Shown one piece after another: positions 51,906 to 61,507 of a stretch of DNA of 64,000 bases. The DNA is taken from assembly GCA_016868305.1 (NCBI GenBank), contig VGHK01000007.1:1-64000 (forward strand). Direction: 5' to 3'. Made by a program: the position numbers and the translations under genes. Below the pieces are notes generated by a model. That model did no database searches and was not told the DNA's origin. It saw nothing but the letters and a program-made list of their open reading frames with translations. The stretch's first letter is position 1; every line of letters starts with the position of its first letter. The stretch is from Betaproteobacteria bacterium. GTDB taxonomy: Bacteria; Pseudomonadota; Gammaproteobacteria; Burkholderiales; Burkholderiaceae_A.

Positions 51906-52550
51906 CTACTGAATAATAAATTCGGTAAAGAGTACTTGCTCAATGCCGCCAAAGTCTTCATAGCGCTCCAGCACGGCATTTAAAGCAAGCCGCAGCTTTT
52001 CGGCAAGCTCTATGCGAAAGGTGGGCCGGTCAATCTCGGCCTCGGTTACCTGACGCAGTACATCTAAGGCGGCAGAGCGCAGCGCAAACTCGTGCTTCTC
52101 CATATTAGCGAGCACCCGGTCATCGTAATGGGTCATGATGGCCATCGTGACCGACATCACCTTGCGGGAACCGGCTACGTTTGCCAAGAGCGGGCGGCTC
52201 ATCTCTTTATACCTGCTCTCAAACTTGGTTACCTCGGGCTGGGTCTTGAGCGTCTTTTCCGGGCCCTTGGGGGTCTCTTTTAGATTCGGCAGTGGCTTAC
52301 CATCAGGGCCCAGCTTGGGCTCGCCAGAGGCCTGGCCCTCGGCGCCATCTGCAGCAGCCTTTTCTTCCTCTGCCTTCTTCAACAACTCCTCAACGCTGGC
52401 TTCGTCGGGTTTGCTAAAAAAACCGGTTGCGGCGAGAGTGCCGACTACCGCTCCGACAATAAGAAGCAGAATGACCACCACCAGGATGATGATCATAAGC
52501 AGAGGGCCTTTTTTCTTTTTACCCTCTTCTGGTGCCTGTTCTTCTGCCAT
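51906..52550 (-). CDS. fliL: flagellar basal-body-associated protein FliL
   Basis: KKKKGPLLMIIILVVVILLLIVGAVVG TM; C-terminal LNAVLERYEDFGGIEQVLFTEFIIQ. Confidence 0.93.
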   Translation of the reverse strand: MAEEQAPEEGKKKKGPLLMIIILVVVILLLIVGAVVGTLAATGFFSKPDEASVEELLKKAEEEKAAADGAEGQASGEPKLGPDGKPLPNLKETPKGPEKTLKTQPEVTKFESRYKEMSRPLLANVAGSRKVMSVTMAIMTHYDDRVLANMEKHEFALRSAALDVLRQVTEAEIDRPTFRIELAEKLRLALNAVLERYEDFGGIEQVLFTEFIIQ

Positions 52551-52573
52551 CGTCTTTCCTTCCTAAAATTCGT

Positions 52574-54322
52574 TTACGCCCAGACATCTAACCGGCCGTC
52601 ATCTAGTCGAGATGACTGAGACGCACCCGTTACAGCCTCTGCAGAAGAATCCTCTGCTAAGGCCTGCTGGCCTGAACCATGTCTGCCCGAAGACGACTGC
52701 CCACCGGACTGACGACGATCCTGCTGACCCACCGAAAGCGAAGCAACGTCCATGCCATTGCGCTCGAGTGTCTCGCGTAGTCTTGGCAGGCTTTCCTGCA
52801 AAAGCTCGCGCGTGCTCGCCTGGCTGGCCTTGATCGATGCCTCGATTTCACCCTTGCGAAGTTCCAGTTCAATACGTATCGACCCCAGATCGCCAGGCTC
52901 AAGGTCTAACTCTACCCGCCAGTTTCCCTGACTCACCTGCTGGAGCAGTCTCTGACCGAGTAACTCACCGAATCGTTGCATGACCTGCTGGGGAAGTCCG
53001 CGCGCCTGACCGGACTGGGCATTGGCATCGGGCCTACCGCCCTCGGCGCCCCCGCTCTGCCCGCCAGGGCCCATACCAGACCCCAGCGATGCGGCCGAGG
53101 TGCTAGCTGCCGAAGACAGCCCCGACGTCTGCGGAGTTGTCCCATCTAGGCCGACGCCCGCGGCCGCTTCAGGCTGCTCAAGAAGGCTGATGGATTCAAG
53201 CCGGGCCCACTGCGACTGGCCATCCTGCGCTGCCCGAAGTGCCTCGGGCCCAAGAAGCTTCATCAGGCGCTGCTTCACCGAGAGGTTGGCAAAATCAAGC
53301 CTTAAGGTCACCCCCTTTTCGGGAAAGCTATCTTTGCCGGTACCTTCAGGGGCTAGCCCAACCACTTCTATGGCTGCTTGGGGTGGTCCTGGATCCGCTT
53401 TCGGGAGGCTCGCGGGCGAGCCTACGCTTTCGCCGGTTCGGGACTGAACCCAGGCGCTGGTGGCTAGCGGCTGGGCCACGGCAGAGTCGGGCGTTGAACC
53501 CGTTACCGCGAAGGCAGTCGCTCCAGTAGTGGTTAAACCGCTTGGGCCATGGATGCCCGGGCCACTGGGCCCACTAGGGCCAACCGCGCCCGAGCCAATC
53601 GGGGACTGTCCCTGAATTCCCTGGCTAGATGAATGATCTGACAATGTGGGGCCGTTGGCGCCCGACAAAAGAGGAACGGGAGACATCAACCCAGCAAGCC
53701 GATGATGGCTGGAAGTCATCGGCGGAGTCTCATTAAATTCCGGCGCCGCGGTCAGCGACTGCAGTGAACCAGACAGGACGGGGCTTAGTAACAACGGGAA
53801 TTCCTCTGGATGGGTCTCTACATCACCCTCTCCATCGGGCGATACCCCTATGAATCCATTCTGGGAAGCAAGTAGCGCGGCAATCGAGGCCTCATCTAAC
53901 TCGGCCTCCCGGGCAAACCGCACCAGGTCTTCTTCTGCCAGGGGGGGTCCCGCGGTAATGATCTGGGTTGCCCTCCCGATCTGCAGACTGCGCAGGGGTT
54001 CGAGCCCATGGGTTGGGCCTTCGCGTCCTTCGGAAGTTTCAGGATTTCCAGACCCTTCAGGATCAGGCCCTTTCAACGTTTTGGCCGTAGCAGCGCTACC
54101 CCCCTCGTGCCCCTCAGTCGCCGTTTTTTCGGCCGATGCGGGCACACCACCGGCAGGTTCTTGCCGCATCTGTTGCCCAAAGACGCGGGCAAACAGCCTT
54201 CGAAACTCTGCCGCCTGAGGGTCGGCAGAAGGCGGGGCTTTCGGCAGTGAAGCCGCACCGCCTGTTGCATCTGGCGTAGCAATTACCGACAAAGAATCTA
54301 GGTGCGAGGCTGAGATACCCAT
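52574..54322 (-). CDS. fliK: flagellar hook-length control protein FliK (start refined to 54322)
   Basis: C-terminal GNWRVELDLEPGDLGSIRIELELRKGEIEASIKASQASTRELLQESLPRLRETLERNGM. Confidence 0.9.
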   Translation of the reverse strand: MGISASHLDSLSVIATPDATGGAASLPKAPPSADPQAAEFRRLFARVFGQQMRQEPAGGVPASAEKTATEGHEGGSAATAKTLKGPDPEGSGNPETSEGREGPTHGLEPLRSLQIGRATQIITAGPPLAEEDLVRFAREAELDEASIAALLASQNGFIGVSPDGEGDVETHPEEFPLLLSPVLSGSLQSLTAAPEFNETPPMTSSHHRLAGLMSPVPLLSGANGPTLSDHSSSQGIQGQSPIGSGAVGPSGPSGPGIHGPSGLTTTGATAFAVTGSTPDSAVAQPLATSAWVQSRTGESVGSPASLPKADPGPPQAAIEVVGLAPEGTGKDSFPEKGVTLRLDFANLSVKQRLMKLLGPEALRAAQDGQSQWARLESISLLEQPEAAAGVGLDGTTPQTSGLSSAASTSAASLGSGMGPGGQSGGAEGGRPDANAQSGQARGLPQQVMQRFGELLGQRLLQQVSQGNWRVELDLEPGDLGSIRIELELRKGEIEASIKASQASTRELLQESLPRLRETLERNGMDVASLSVGQQDRRQSGGQSSSGRHGSGQQALAEDSSAEAVTGASQSSRLDDGRLDVWA

Positions 54323-54552
54323 GGTCTGGCGTAATCCGGTTAGAAGGGGTGTCGGAAATCCAGCAAGTTTTAGACCAGGCTGCTCAAGGCCCCCAAGACG
54401 GTCCCGATAGCGCCCCCGGTAATGTACCCAGTACTCCCCCCTACCACTGCTCCGCAAGCGCGGGACCCCCTGGGCGAACGGCAAACAACCGCCACGGGGG
54501 TGGTCAACACGCGACCCCGAGAAGACAGCAAGAGTTCTTTCTGTAAGCAGTC

Positions 54553-54568
54553 TGGCATACCGGTTGCT
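54553..54568 (+). promoter_or_regulatory. sigma54 promoter of flhA-flhF-flhG-fliA operon: TGGCATA-CCGG-TTGCT
   Basis: GG-N10-GC; two mismatches. Confidence 0.75.
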
Positions 54569-54643
54569 TCATAACCCTCGACCCCATCCGGGGAAACTTA
54601 ACAATATTCTGATTTTAAAGGAAAAAATGAATCGGAGCGGGCA

Positions 54644-56761
54644 ATGGCCACACTGAGTTTGTCGACGGTACGACAGACCCTATCAAAGATCGACGCCACC
54701 GGTCTAGGCATTCCTTTGCTTGTACTGCTGATTATGAGCATGCTGGTGCTGCCCTTGCCAGCCTGGCTGCTCGACATTCTTTTTACTTTTAACATTCTGG
54801 TAAGCCTGATCGTAATTATGGTCTCGATCGGGATCACCCGGCCACTGGAGTTCTCCTCCTTCCCAGCCATCCTGTTGCTCACCACCATGCTTCGGCTCGC
54901 GCTCAACGTGGCCTCAACCCGGGTGGTTCTTATTGACGGCCATACCGGCCCGGATGCTGCTGGGAAGGTGATTCAGGCCTTCGGGGAATTTGTGATCGCG
55001 GGAAACTACTTTGTGGGGATCATCGTCTTTGCGATCCTGATCATCATTAACTTCATGGTGATCACCAAGGGCGCGGGCCGGGTATCAGAGGTGTCCGCAC
55101 GGTTTATGCTCGATGCCATGCCGGGCAAGCAAATGGCCATCGACGCCGACCTGAATGCCGGGGTGATCGACCAGGAGACCGCCAAAAAGCGCCGCGAAGA
55201 GATCTCGCAAGAGGCTGACCTCTTTGGCTCCATGGACGGTGCCTCAAAGTTTGTCCGTGGGGATGCGGTAGCCGGTCTCATCATTATGCTAATCAACATT
55301 ATTGGAGGCATCATCGTTGGGGTCGCCCAGCACGACCTAAGCCTGAAGGTCGCTGGCGAAACCTATGTGCTGCTCACCATTGGCGATGGTCTAGTGGCCC
55401 AGATTCCTGCCCTGTTCTTGTCCCTGGCAACTGCCATTGTGGTAACCCGGGTAACCACATCCGAGTCGATGACCGATCAGGCCAAGAACCAGCTCTCTAG
55501 CCCGTCTGCCCTTTATATTTCCGCCGGTATTCTGGCCATTCTCGGTGTGGTTCCCGGCATGCCCACCCTGGTGTTTCTAGCACTGGCGGGCTGTGCAGCC
55601 GGTATTGCCACGATGGTCTTGCGGCGCCGGAACGAAGAGCAGCGGCCCAAGACTCCCGAAGAAATCGTTGCCGCAGGCGGCGAAGACCCCAATGCCCCCA
55701 AAGAGCTCGACTGGGACGACCTCGATACCGTCGATGTCATTGGCCTTGAAATAGGCTATGGCCTTATTCCCTTGGTTAATGCGGAGACCGGCGGGCAGCT
55801 CATGACCCGCGTAAAAGGCGTACGCAAAAAACTTTCGGCTGAACTGGGCTACCTGGTGCAGCCCGTGCGCATTCGCGACTCTCTCACGCTCGACCCGGAT
55901 AGCTACACCATCATTATCAATGGGGTGGTACGCGGCAAGGGTGAGGCAAAGGTGGGAAGAGAACTCGCTATCAGTCCCGGCCAGGTCTACGGCACGCTTG
56001 AAGGCCTTGCCACCAAAGAGCCCGCCTTCGGTCTGGACGCCGTCTGGATCGATCCGTCCCAGCGCGACTATGCCCGCACGCTAGGCTATACCGTGGTTGA
56101 TGCAGCAACCGCAATCGCTACCCATTTGAATAAGGTGCTGCGGGAGAGTGCTGCCGAGCTGCTCAGCCGTGATGAGACACAGCAGCTTCTGGACAAGCTT
56201 GCCGCCAAGTTTCCGAAGCTGGTCGAAGACCTGGTTCCGGCAAAACTGCCGCTCGGCGTGGTTACCCGTGTGCTGCAAAATTTATTAGAGGAAGGCGTGT
56301 CGATCCGCGACATGCGCTCGATCATGGAGGCGCTCTCAGATGCCTGCGTGAAGACCCAGGACCCCCACGAGCTTACCGGGCTGGTGCGCCCGAGGCTTGG
56401 CCGCATGATCGTGCAGGCCTTGCTTGATGGCCAGGACACCCTTCCGGTCATGACCCTTGACCCGGCCCTTGAGCAGATGCTGCACAACGTGGTGCAGCAG
56501 CACCGGGGGGACCTTTCCAATATCGTGCTTGAGCCTGGTCTGGCCGAGGGCCTGTTTAGGGCGCTGCGGGAGAGCACCAAAAATGTCGAGGACGCCGGCA
56601 ATAACGCGGTTCTGGTGGTCTCACCCGTGCTTCGGCCCTGGCTTTCCAGGGCAGCCCGCCATCGTGTGGAGGGCCTCACGGTGATGTCCTATTCCGAGAT
56701 TCCCGATGACCAGGCCGTAAAAGTAATTGAAACCGTAGAAATTCGTGAGCGGGTGGCCTGA
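54644..56761 (+). CDS. flhA: flagellar export gate protein FlhA
   Basis: polytopic N-term; RFMLDAMPGKQMAIDADLNAGVIDQETAKKRREEISQEADLFGSMDGASKFVRGDA. Confidence 0.98.
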   Translation: MATLSLSTVRQTLSKIDATGLGIPLLVLLIMSMLVLPLPAWLLDILFTFNILVSLIVIMVSIGITRPLEFSSFPAILLLTTMLRLALNVASTRVVLIDGHTGPDAAGKVIQAFGEFVIAGNYFVGIIVFAILIIINFMVITKGAGRVSEVSARFMLDAMPGKQMAIDADLNAGVIDQETAKKRREEISQEADLFGSMDGASKFVRGDAVAGLIIMLINIIGGIIVGVAQHDLSLKVAGETYVLLTIGDGLVAQIPALFLSLATAIVVTRVTTSESMTDQAKNQLSSPSALYISAGILAILGVVPGMPTLVFLALAGCAAGIATMVLRRRNEEQRPKTPEEIVAAGGEDPNAPKELDWDDLDTVDVIGLEIGYGLIPLVNAETGGQLMTRVKGVRKKLSAELGYLVQPVRIRDSLTLDPDSYTIIINGVVRGKGEAKVGRELAISPGQVYGTLEGLATKEPAFGLDAVWIDPSQRDYARTLGYTVVDAATAIATHLNKVLRESAAELLSRDETQQLLDKLAAKFPKLVEDLVPAKLPLGVVTRVLQNLLEEGVSIRDMRSIMEALSDACVKTQDPHELTGLVRPRLGRMIVQALLDGQDTLPVMTLDPALEQMLHNVVQQHRGDLSNIVLEPGLAEGLFRALRESTKNVEDAGNNAVLVVSPVLRPWLSRAARHRVEGLTVMSYSEIPDDQAVKVIETVEIRERVA

Positions 56762-56806
56762 TGGTTGCTTTAGCCAGCCACGCACAGAAAAGCGCCTAAG
56801 GAGAGC

Positions 56807-58210
56807 GTGATGGAACTCAAGCGAATACTTGCCAAAGACCTTCGGGCGGCCACCGAAAAGGCGGTCAGCCTGTATGGGGCAGACGCCTTGGTGGTCTCAC
56901 ACGAGCAGGTCAATGGCCAGACCGAGGTGATTGTGGCTGTCGACCTCGAGCCTCGGTTTGACCCCTATGCGGCGATATCGGACAACAGCACTGATACGGC
57001 CCAGGCTGTCTCCGTCGCCCCTGGTGCCGCCCGCGTCTTTCAGGCAGAAGACCTGGCCACAGAGGCGTTTCGTCCCATTGAGCCCAAGATCCACAAACAA
57101 GAAGGCTTTGCCCAGACCTTTGGGCAGGCCTTTGACCCCGTGGCAGCAAAAAAAGGGGCAGGAAGGTCAGCAGAAAAGTCTGGGTCAGCAGCCATCGCTG
57201 TCGAGGCCAGTCCTGCGCCAGCCAGCCCTTTAGCCGATGACCGCGAGCGTCTTCGGGCGCGCGAGATCGTCGACCTGGTACGCCAGGAAATGGCGGCCCT
57301 GCGCCGGGAAATTCGTCTTCAGCAGCGCATGGGGCCTTGGGCAGCAGCCGGCCTGACGCCCCTGGGACAGCAGCTTGATGGGCTTCTGGAATGCCTGGGT
57401 GCCTCAAGCAGCATGCGTGCGCTGCTGGTAGAAGAAATACAAGAGGAAACCGATATCGAGGCGGTCCTTAAGAAGACAGAAGAGGTCGTGCGGGCGGGGC
57501 TGTCCAGCCCCCAGGTAGGCGGCCCATTGCAAGGCTGGCAGGTGGTCATGGGGCCGTCAGGATCTGGTAAGACCCTCACCGCAGCACGCCTTGCCCAGCA
57601 GGCCATCGAGGCCTGGGGGGCCGAAAAAGTTGCCGTGCTGAGCTGGAGCGATAGCCGGCTCGGTGCCTGGGCACAGGTGCAGATGACCTGCGCCAAGCTG
57701 GGTGTGGACTGCTTTCGGGTCCATGAGGACGGGCTTTTGTCGCAGATGCGCCAGGAACTCGGAGACCGTCAGTGCGTAATTATCGACACCCCGGGCGTGG
57801 GCATGGCGGGCCACGCCGAGCAACTGGCTGCCCTGCTGCCCGAGGCCCAGTTTCAGCTGGTACTGCCGGCAGACACGAGCGCCTCCCATGCCACGCGGCT
57901 GCTTGCCGCGCGCTCCTGGGCAAGCCTGATTATTACGAAGGTCGATGAGGCATGTCAGTCCTGGGGGCTGGTGCAGGCCCTCGGTCAGCATCCTGTGCCG
58001 CTCTACGCCCATGCCTCAGATGGGCCCGGGCTGCAGGCCCATCTACCAATGAATGTCTCGGTACTGGCGCGGCTTGCCGTGGGCCAGCTGCGCGACCAGA
58101 TCGCCCAAGACCTTGGGCCAGCAAAGGACCCTGAGGACCTGTCTGCCAGTACAATGGGGAAGCTTTTTATGCCAACGCAGGCCCGGCTCTCCCCGCGGGT
58201 CCGCAGGTAA
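56807..58210 (+). CDS. flhF: polar-flagellum SRP-type GTPase FlhF (divergent G motifs)
   Basis: MELKRILAKDLRAATEKAVSLYGADALVVS; VVMGPSGSGKTLTAARLAQQA; position. Confidence 0.92.
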   Translation: MMELKRILAKDLRAATEKAVSLYGADALVVSHEQVNGQTEVIVAVDLEPRFDPYAAISDNSTDTAQAVSVAPGAARVFQAEDLATEAFRPIEPKIHKQEGFAQTFGQAFDPVAAKKGAGRSAEKSGSAAIAVEASPAPASPLADDRERLRAREIVDLVRQEMAALRREIRLQQRMGPWAAAGLTPLGQQLDGLLECLGASSSMRALLVEEIQEETDIEAVLKKTEEVVRAGLSSPQVGGPLQGWQVVMGPSGSGKTLTAARLAQQAIEAWGAEKVAVLSWSDSRLGAWAQVQMTCAKLGVDCFRVHEDGLLSQMRQELGDRQCVIIDTPGVGMAGHAEQLAALLPEAQFQLVLPADTSASHATRLLAARSWASLIITKVDEACQSWGLVQALGQHPVPLYAHASDGPGLQAHLPMNVSVLARLAVGQLRDQIAQDLGPAKDPEDLSASTMGKLFMPTQARLSPRVRR

Positions 58211-58223
58211 GGCGCGACCCTCC

Positions 58224-59033
58224 ATGAAAAATTCAGTAAAGCCCGAAGTAATCGGTGTGGCAAGCGGAAAAGGCGGTGTCGGCAAGACCACCGTCTCCGT
58301 GAACCTGGCCGTTGCGCTGGCAGCCAAGGGCAAAAAAGTCTTGCTCTTTGATGCAGACCTGGGTCTGGCCAATGCACAGATCGCGCTGGGTCATCGGGCA
58401 GAGTTCAATGTGAGCCACGTCTTGTCTGGCCAGAAAACACTACAAGAAATTGTTACAACCACGGCCCATGGGGTGCGGCTCATTCCTGGGGGTTCGGGCC
58501 TTCTCGATATGGCAGCACTCAGTGGCCGAGAATCGGCCGCAATCGTCCAGGCCTTTAGCGACATTGAAGACGAGCTGGATTTTCTTATCGTAGACATCGC
58601 CGCGGGCATCTCGCCTCAGGTCATGACCTTTATGCGGGCAGTGCAGCGCAGGCTTATTGTCGTGCGCGATGAGCCATCGAGTATTGCCGATGCCTACGGC
58701 ACCATTAAGGTTCTCTGCCAGGAGGGCATCGGTGACGAGGTCACGCTCGTGCCCAACATGGTGGACAGCCAGGCCGCGGGAGAGCAGCTCTATCGGCGCA
58801 TCCAAGATGTATCGCTGCGTTTTTTGGGCCAGCCTTTGGGCTACCTTGGCTCCATTGAGGCCGACGATATGGTCTTACAGTCGCTACGGCAGCATAAGCC
58901 CCTGGTGGCTGGCTGGCCAGGAAGCCTAGCCAGCCGCAACTTTCGGGCGCTGGCCCAGGAGCTCTGTGAGCTGACACCCCTGGAGGGCAGCCCCGGGGGC
59001 CTGTCATTTTTTATTGAACGCCAGCTCGCCTAG
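58224..59033 (+). CDS. flhG: MinD-like ATPase FlhG/FleN (start refined to 58224)
   Basis: VIGVASGKGGVGKTTVSVNLAVALAAKGKKVLLFDADLGLANAQIALG. Confidence 0.94.
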   Translation: MKNSVKPEVIGVASGKGGVGKTTVSVNLAVALAAKGKKVLLFDADLGLANAQIALGHRAEFNVSHVLSGQKTLQEIVTTTAHGVRLIPGGSGLLDMAALSGRESAAIVQAFSDIEDELDFLIVDIAAGISPQVMTFMRAVQRRLIVVRDEPSSIADAYGTIKVLCQEGIGDEVTLVPNMVDSQAAGEQLYRRIQDVSLRFLGQPLGYLGSIEADDMVLQSLRQHKPLVAGWPGSLASRNFRALAQELCELTPLEGSPGGLSFFIERQLA

Positions 59034-59062
59034 GCATTCCCAACCCGAATAAAGTAACCGCC

Positions 59063-59782
59063 ATGAGAGTCGCCAACCCTTACCAACAGCCCGAAAAGGA
59101 TATCGAGGGCATGGTGCTGGCGCACCTGGGCCTGGTTAAGCGCGTGGCGCTACATCTTAGGCCCCGACTGGCCTCGTTTATGGAGCTCGACGAGCTGGTG
59201 CAGGTGGGCACCATCGGGCTTATCGAGGCTGCCAAATCGTTTGACCTTAGCAAGGGCGTGCCCTTTGAGCACTTCGCCCACAGCCGGGTGCGAGGGGCAA
59301 TCATCGATGAGGTGCGACGCATGTCGAACCTGCCTCGATCGGCAGTTGCTATTAACAAGCAGCACGCCGAAGAGGCGCGTGCCCTGTCTGCTACCCTGGG
59401 GCGAGAGCCATCACAGGCCGAAGTGGCCGCATCGATGGGCAAAGAAATCGACGACTTTCAAGAGGAACGACGCCGGGCTGCACAGTTTCATACGGTGTAT
59501 CTTGAGGATGTCGCGGAACAGGCGCTTGCCGTACCCGATGCCAGTTCAAGCCAGCCTGAGGCGCAGGTAGAAGAATCTCAGTTCATGCAGGCCTTAGTGG
59601 CCGCCATCGAGGCTCTTCCAGAACGTGACCGCCTCGTTATGGCCCTGTACTACCAGGAAGAACTCAACCTCAAAGAGATCGGCATGACCCTCAACGTCAC
59701 CGAGTCTCGGGTTAGCCAGATCCTCTCGGCCAACATAAAAAAACTGCGTAAGACACTCGGTTTTCTCGACGTGTCGGCATAA
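59063..59782 (+). CDS. fliA: flagellar sigma factor FliA (sigma28)
   Basis: VQVGTIGLIEAAKSFDLSKGVPFEHFAHSRVRGAIIDEVRRMSNLPRS. Confidence 0.97.
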   Translation: MRVANPYQQPEKDIEGMVLAHLGLVKRVALHLRPRLASFMELDELVQVGTIGLIEAAKSFDLSKGVPFEHFAHSRVRGAIIDEVRRMSNLPRSAVAINKQHAEEARALSATLGREPSQAEVAASMGKEIDDFQEERRRAAQFHTVYLEDVAEQALAVPDASSSQPEAQVEESQFMQALVAAIEALPERDRLVMALYYQEELNLKEIGMTLNVTESRVSQILSANIKKLRKTLGFLDVSA

Positions 59783-59833
59783 TCGACTTCGTGCAAAAGA
59801 TGCTGCCCTTCTACCTACTGTTCCCGCCCTTAT

Positions 59834-60400
59834 GTGAGTGTCCTTATGCTTGGTAATCTTTTTGGTGGTGCGAAGAAAGAAGAAATGCTCAAGGCCAAAC
59901 AAGAGTATGAAAAGGCCCGTCAGAGCCCCGGGGACACACGCCCTGAGATCGCAGCCCGCATTCGAGTGGGGCTTCGCTGTCGGGCGGTGATCGACAAGAC
60001 CTTTATCGAGGGCGCTGAGAAAACCGCCGACTTCACCGAGCGCCGCATGGTCGCCCTTGCGGCTGGAGACGAGAAGCCCCATGCACCAGCGGCCACGGCA
60101 TTTCAAAAGATCAAGTCGGTAAACGGTGAGATCCTCGCCTATATCCCTCTGGAGTTTGCAGAAGAGGTGTTTAAGATCGGCGCGGCCTTTCAGCTTGAAG
60201 AGGTCTCGGCCGAGCAGGCCATCGAGCTTGCACAGGCCGTTGCCGAGCGCCTGTCTGAAGACATACATTTAGACCCGCCGATTCAGGCCCTTGGGTTTTT
60301 GCGCGAAGAACTGGCGGAGGGCGGGGGTGAAGACTCAGATGATGACTCGCAGAGCGCCGACCAGGAAGGCGGCAGCCATGATGCCCAAGACAGAGCCTAG
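59834..60400 (+). CDS. hypothetical flagellar-cluster protein (paralog A)
   Basis: intact ORF; AFQKIKSVNGEILAYIPLEFAEEVFKIGAAF. Confidence 0.75.
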   Translation: MSVLMLGNLFGGAKKEEMLKAKQEYEKARQSPGDTRPEIAARIRVGLRCRAVIDKTFIEGAEKTADFTERRMVALAAGDEKPHAPAATAFQKIKSVNGEILAYIPLEFAEEVFKIGAAFQLEEVSAEQAIELAQAVAERLSEDIHLDPPIQALGFLREELAEGGGEDSDDDSQSADQEGGSHDAQDRA

Positions 60401-60406
60401 CGCAGT

Positions 60407-60433
60407 TAAAGATTGTTTCGACAGCGCCGAATC
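60407..60433 (+). promoter_or_regulatory. sigma28-like candidate upstream of paralog B: TAAAGATT-N11-GCCGAATC
   Basis: 11-nt spacer; -10 ends 8 nt before ATG. Confidence 0.4.
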
Positions 60434-60441
60434 CTGAGGCT

Positions 60442-61221
60442 ATGAGTACCATTCTGCTCTTCTCAATTCTCGCGATGCTCGCCGTCATCGTGCTGCTTAT
60501 GATCCTGATCGTGGATCAGGTGCGCGGTGTGCACCGCGCGATTGTTCCCGAACTCGAGGAAGAGCCAGAGGAGCTTGAACCGCTGCAGGAAGAGAAGAAG
60601 AAAGAGGAAGAGCCGGCCAAGGCGATTGCAGACGAGGATGGTACCGACGAGACGCCCCTGCCCCTGGCCTCCGAAGAGCAGCCCGATGCCTCCTATGGCA
60701 ACCTGGTTGGCAAGCGTCTCTGGGACGCAATGACCGGCAAGCCTTTGCCGGATATCGACGAGGCCAAGGTGGCCGAGCTAAAACCTCGTTATCACATCAT
60801 TCTTACCAAGCATATTGAAATGCTCTTTGCCGAGGGTACCGAAGATGGCAAGCAGGGCAGCGCCCGCGTGGCGGCTAATAAGCACAAGATTCAAGGGCTG
60901 CGGGGAACAGTGATCTCATGGATTCCGCAGCAGTACGCCGATACCATCTATAGGGCGGGGTTTGATTCGGCCTCGGCAACCGATGCTGCGGCACGGCAGG
61001 CAATTGAAGCAAGCCTGTCAGAGGCGGTGGATGCCCTGTCTGCCCGAACCGAACTCAAGCCCGCAGAGCCCTTGGCGGCCAAGCTGCTTGCCCTATCGGC
61101 CGGCCCGGCCGAGGGACCGACAGAGCCGCTGCAACTGGAAATGGCGCCGCAGCCAACGCCTGCGGGCAGTCCAGCCCAGGGCAAGGCAAAGACCGCTGAG
61201 AAGGCCGAGGCGGTGGCCTAG
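60442..61221 (+). CDS. hypothetical membrane-anchored flagellar-cluster protein (paralog B)
   Basis: N-terminal TM ILLFSILAMLAVIVLLMILIV, acidic linker, NKHKIQGLRGTVISWIPQQYADTIYRAGFDS. Confidence 0.75.
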   Translation: MSTILLFSILAMLAVIVLLMILIVDQVRGVHRAIVPELEEEPEELEPLQEEKKKEEEPAKAIADEDGTDETPLPLASEEQPDASYGNLVGKRLWDAMTGKPLPDIDEAKVAELKPRYHIILTKHIEMLFAEGTEDGKQGSARVAANKHKIQGLRGTVISWIPQQYADTIYRAGFDSASATDAAARQAIEASLSEAVDALSARTELKPAEPLAAKLLALSAGPAEGPTEPLQLEMAPQPTPAGSPAQGKAKTAEKAEAVA

Positions 61222-61434
61222 GGTAGGTCTCACCGGTTCCCTCACCTCGCCTACTCGCCTACCTTCGCTGTTTTTGTTGTTCGCGCTTGGATCGGCCGGC
61301 GCGTCGGTTCCGACAGCCCCACCCTTTCCTGCTTTTTTCTTTTGCTAGCGTTCCTCTTAGTAACCCTCCAAAGGCCGCTTTCACTGGCCCAAAGCAGCCC
61401 GGCCAAAGGACAAACCCCAATGCCTTCAGCCTGC

Positions 61435-61461
61435 TAAAGATTTCAAGGCTCTCTCCGATTC
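61435..61461 (+). promoter_or_regulatory. sigma28 promoter candidate of fliS: TAAAGATT-N11-TCCGATTC
   Basis: -35 61435-61442, -10 61454-61461. Confidence 0.65.
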
Positions 61462-61507
61462 TGCTTATGTAGGACGTTTAATCCGACCATAAGAAAAGGA
61501 CAAAGCT

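Noticed and set aside
54586-54621. TTAAGTTT-N11-GTCGAGGG on the minus strand as a fliK sigma28 promoter
   Set aside because: -35 fits but -10 is poor and it lies far upstream of fliK; promoter of the fliK operon remains unidentified
56086-56679. 197-aa minus-strand ORF inside flhA
   Set aside because: Antisense to a highly conserved gene, no supporting motifs
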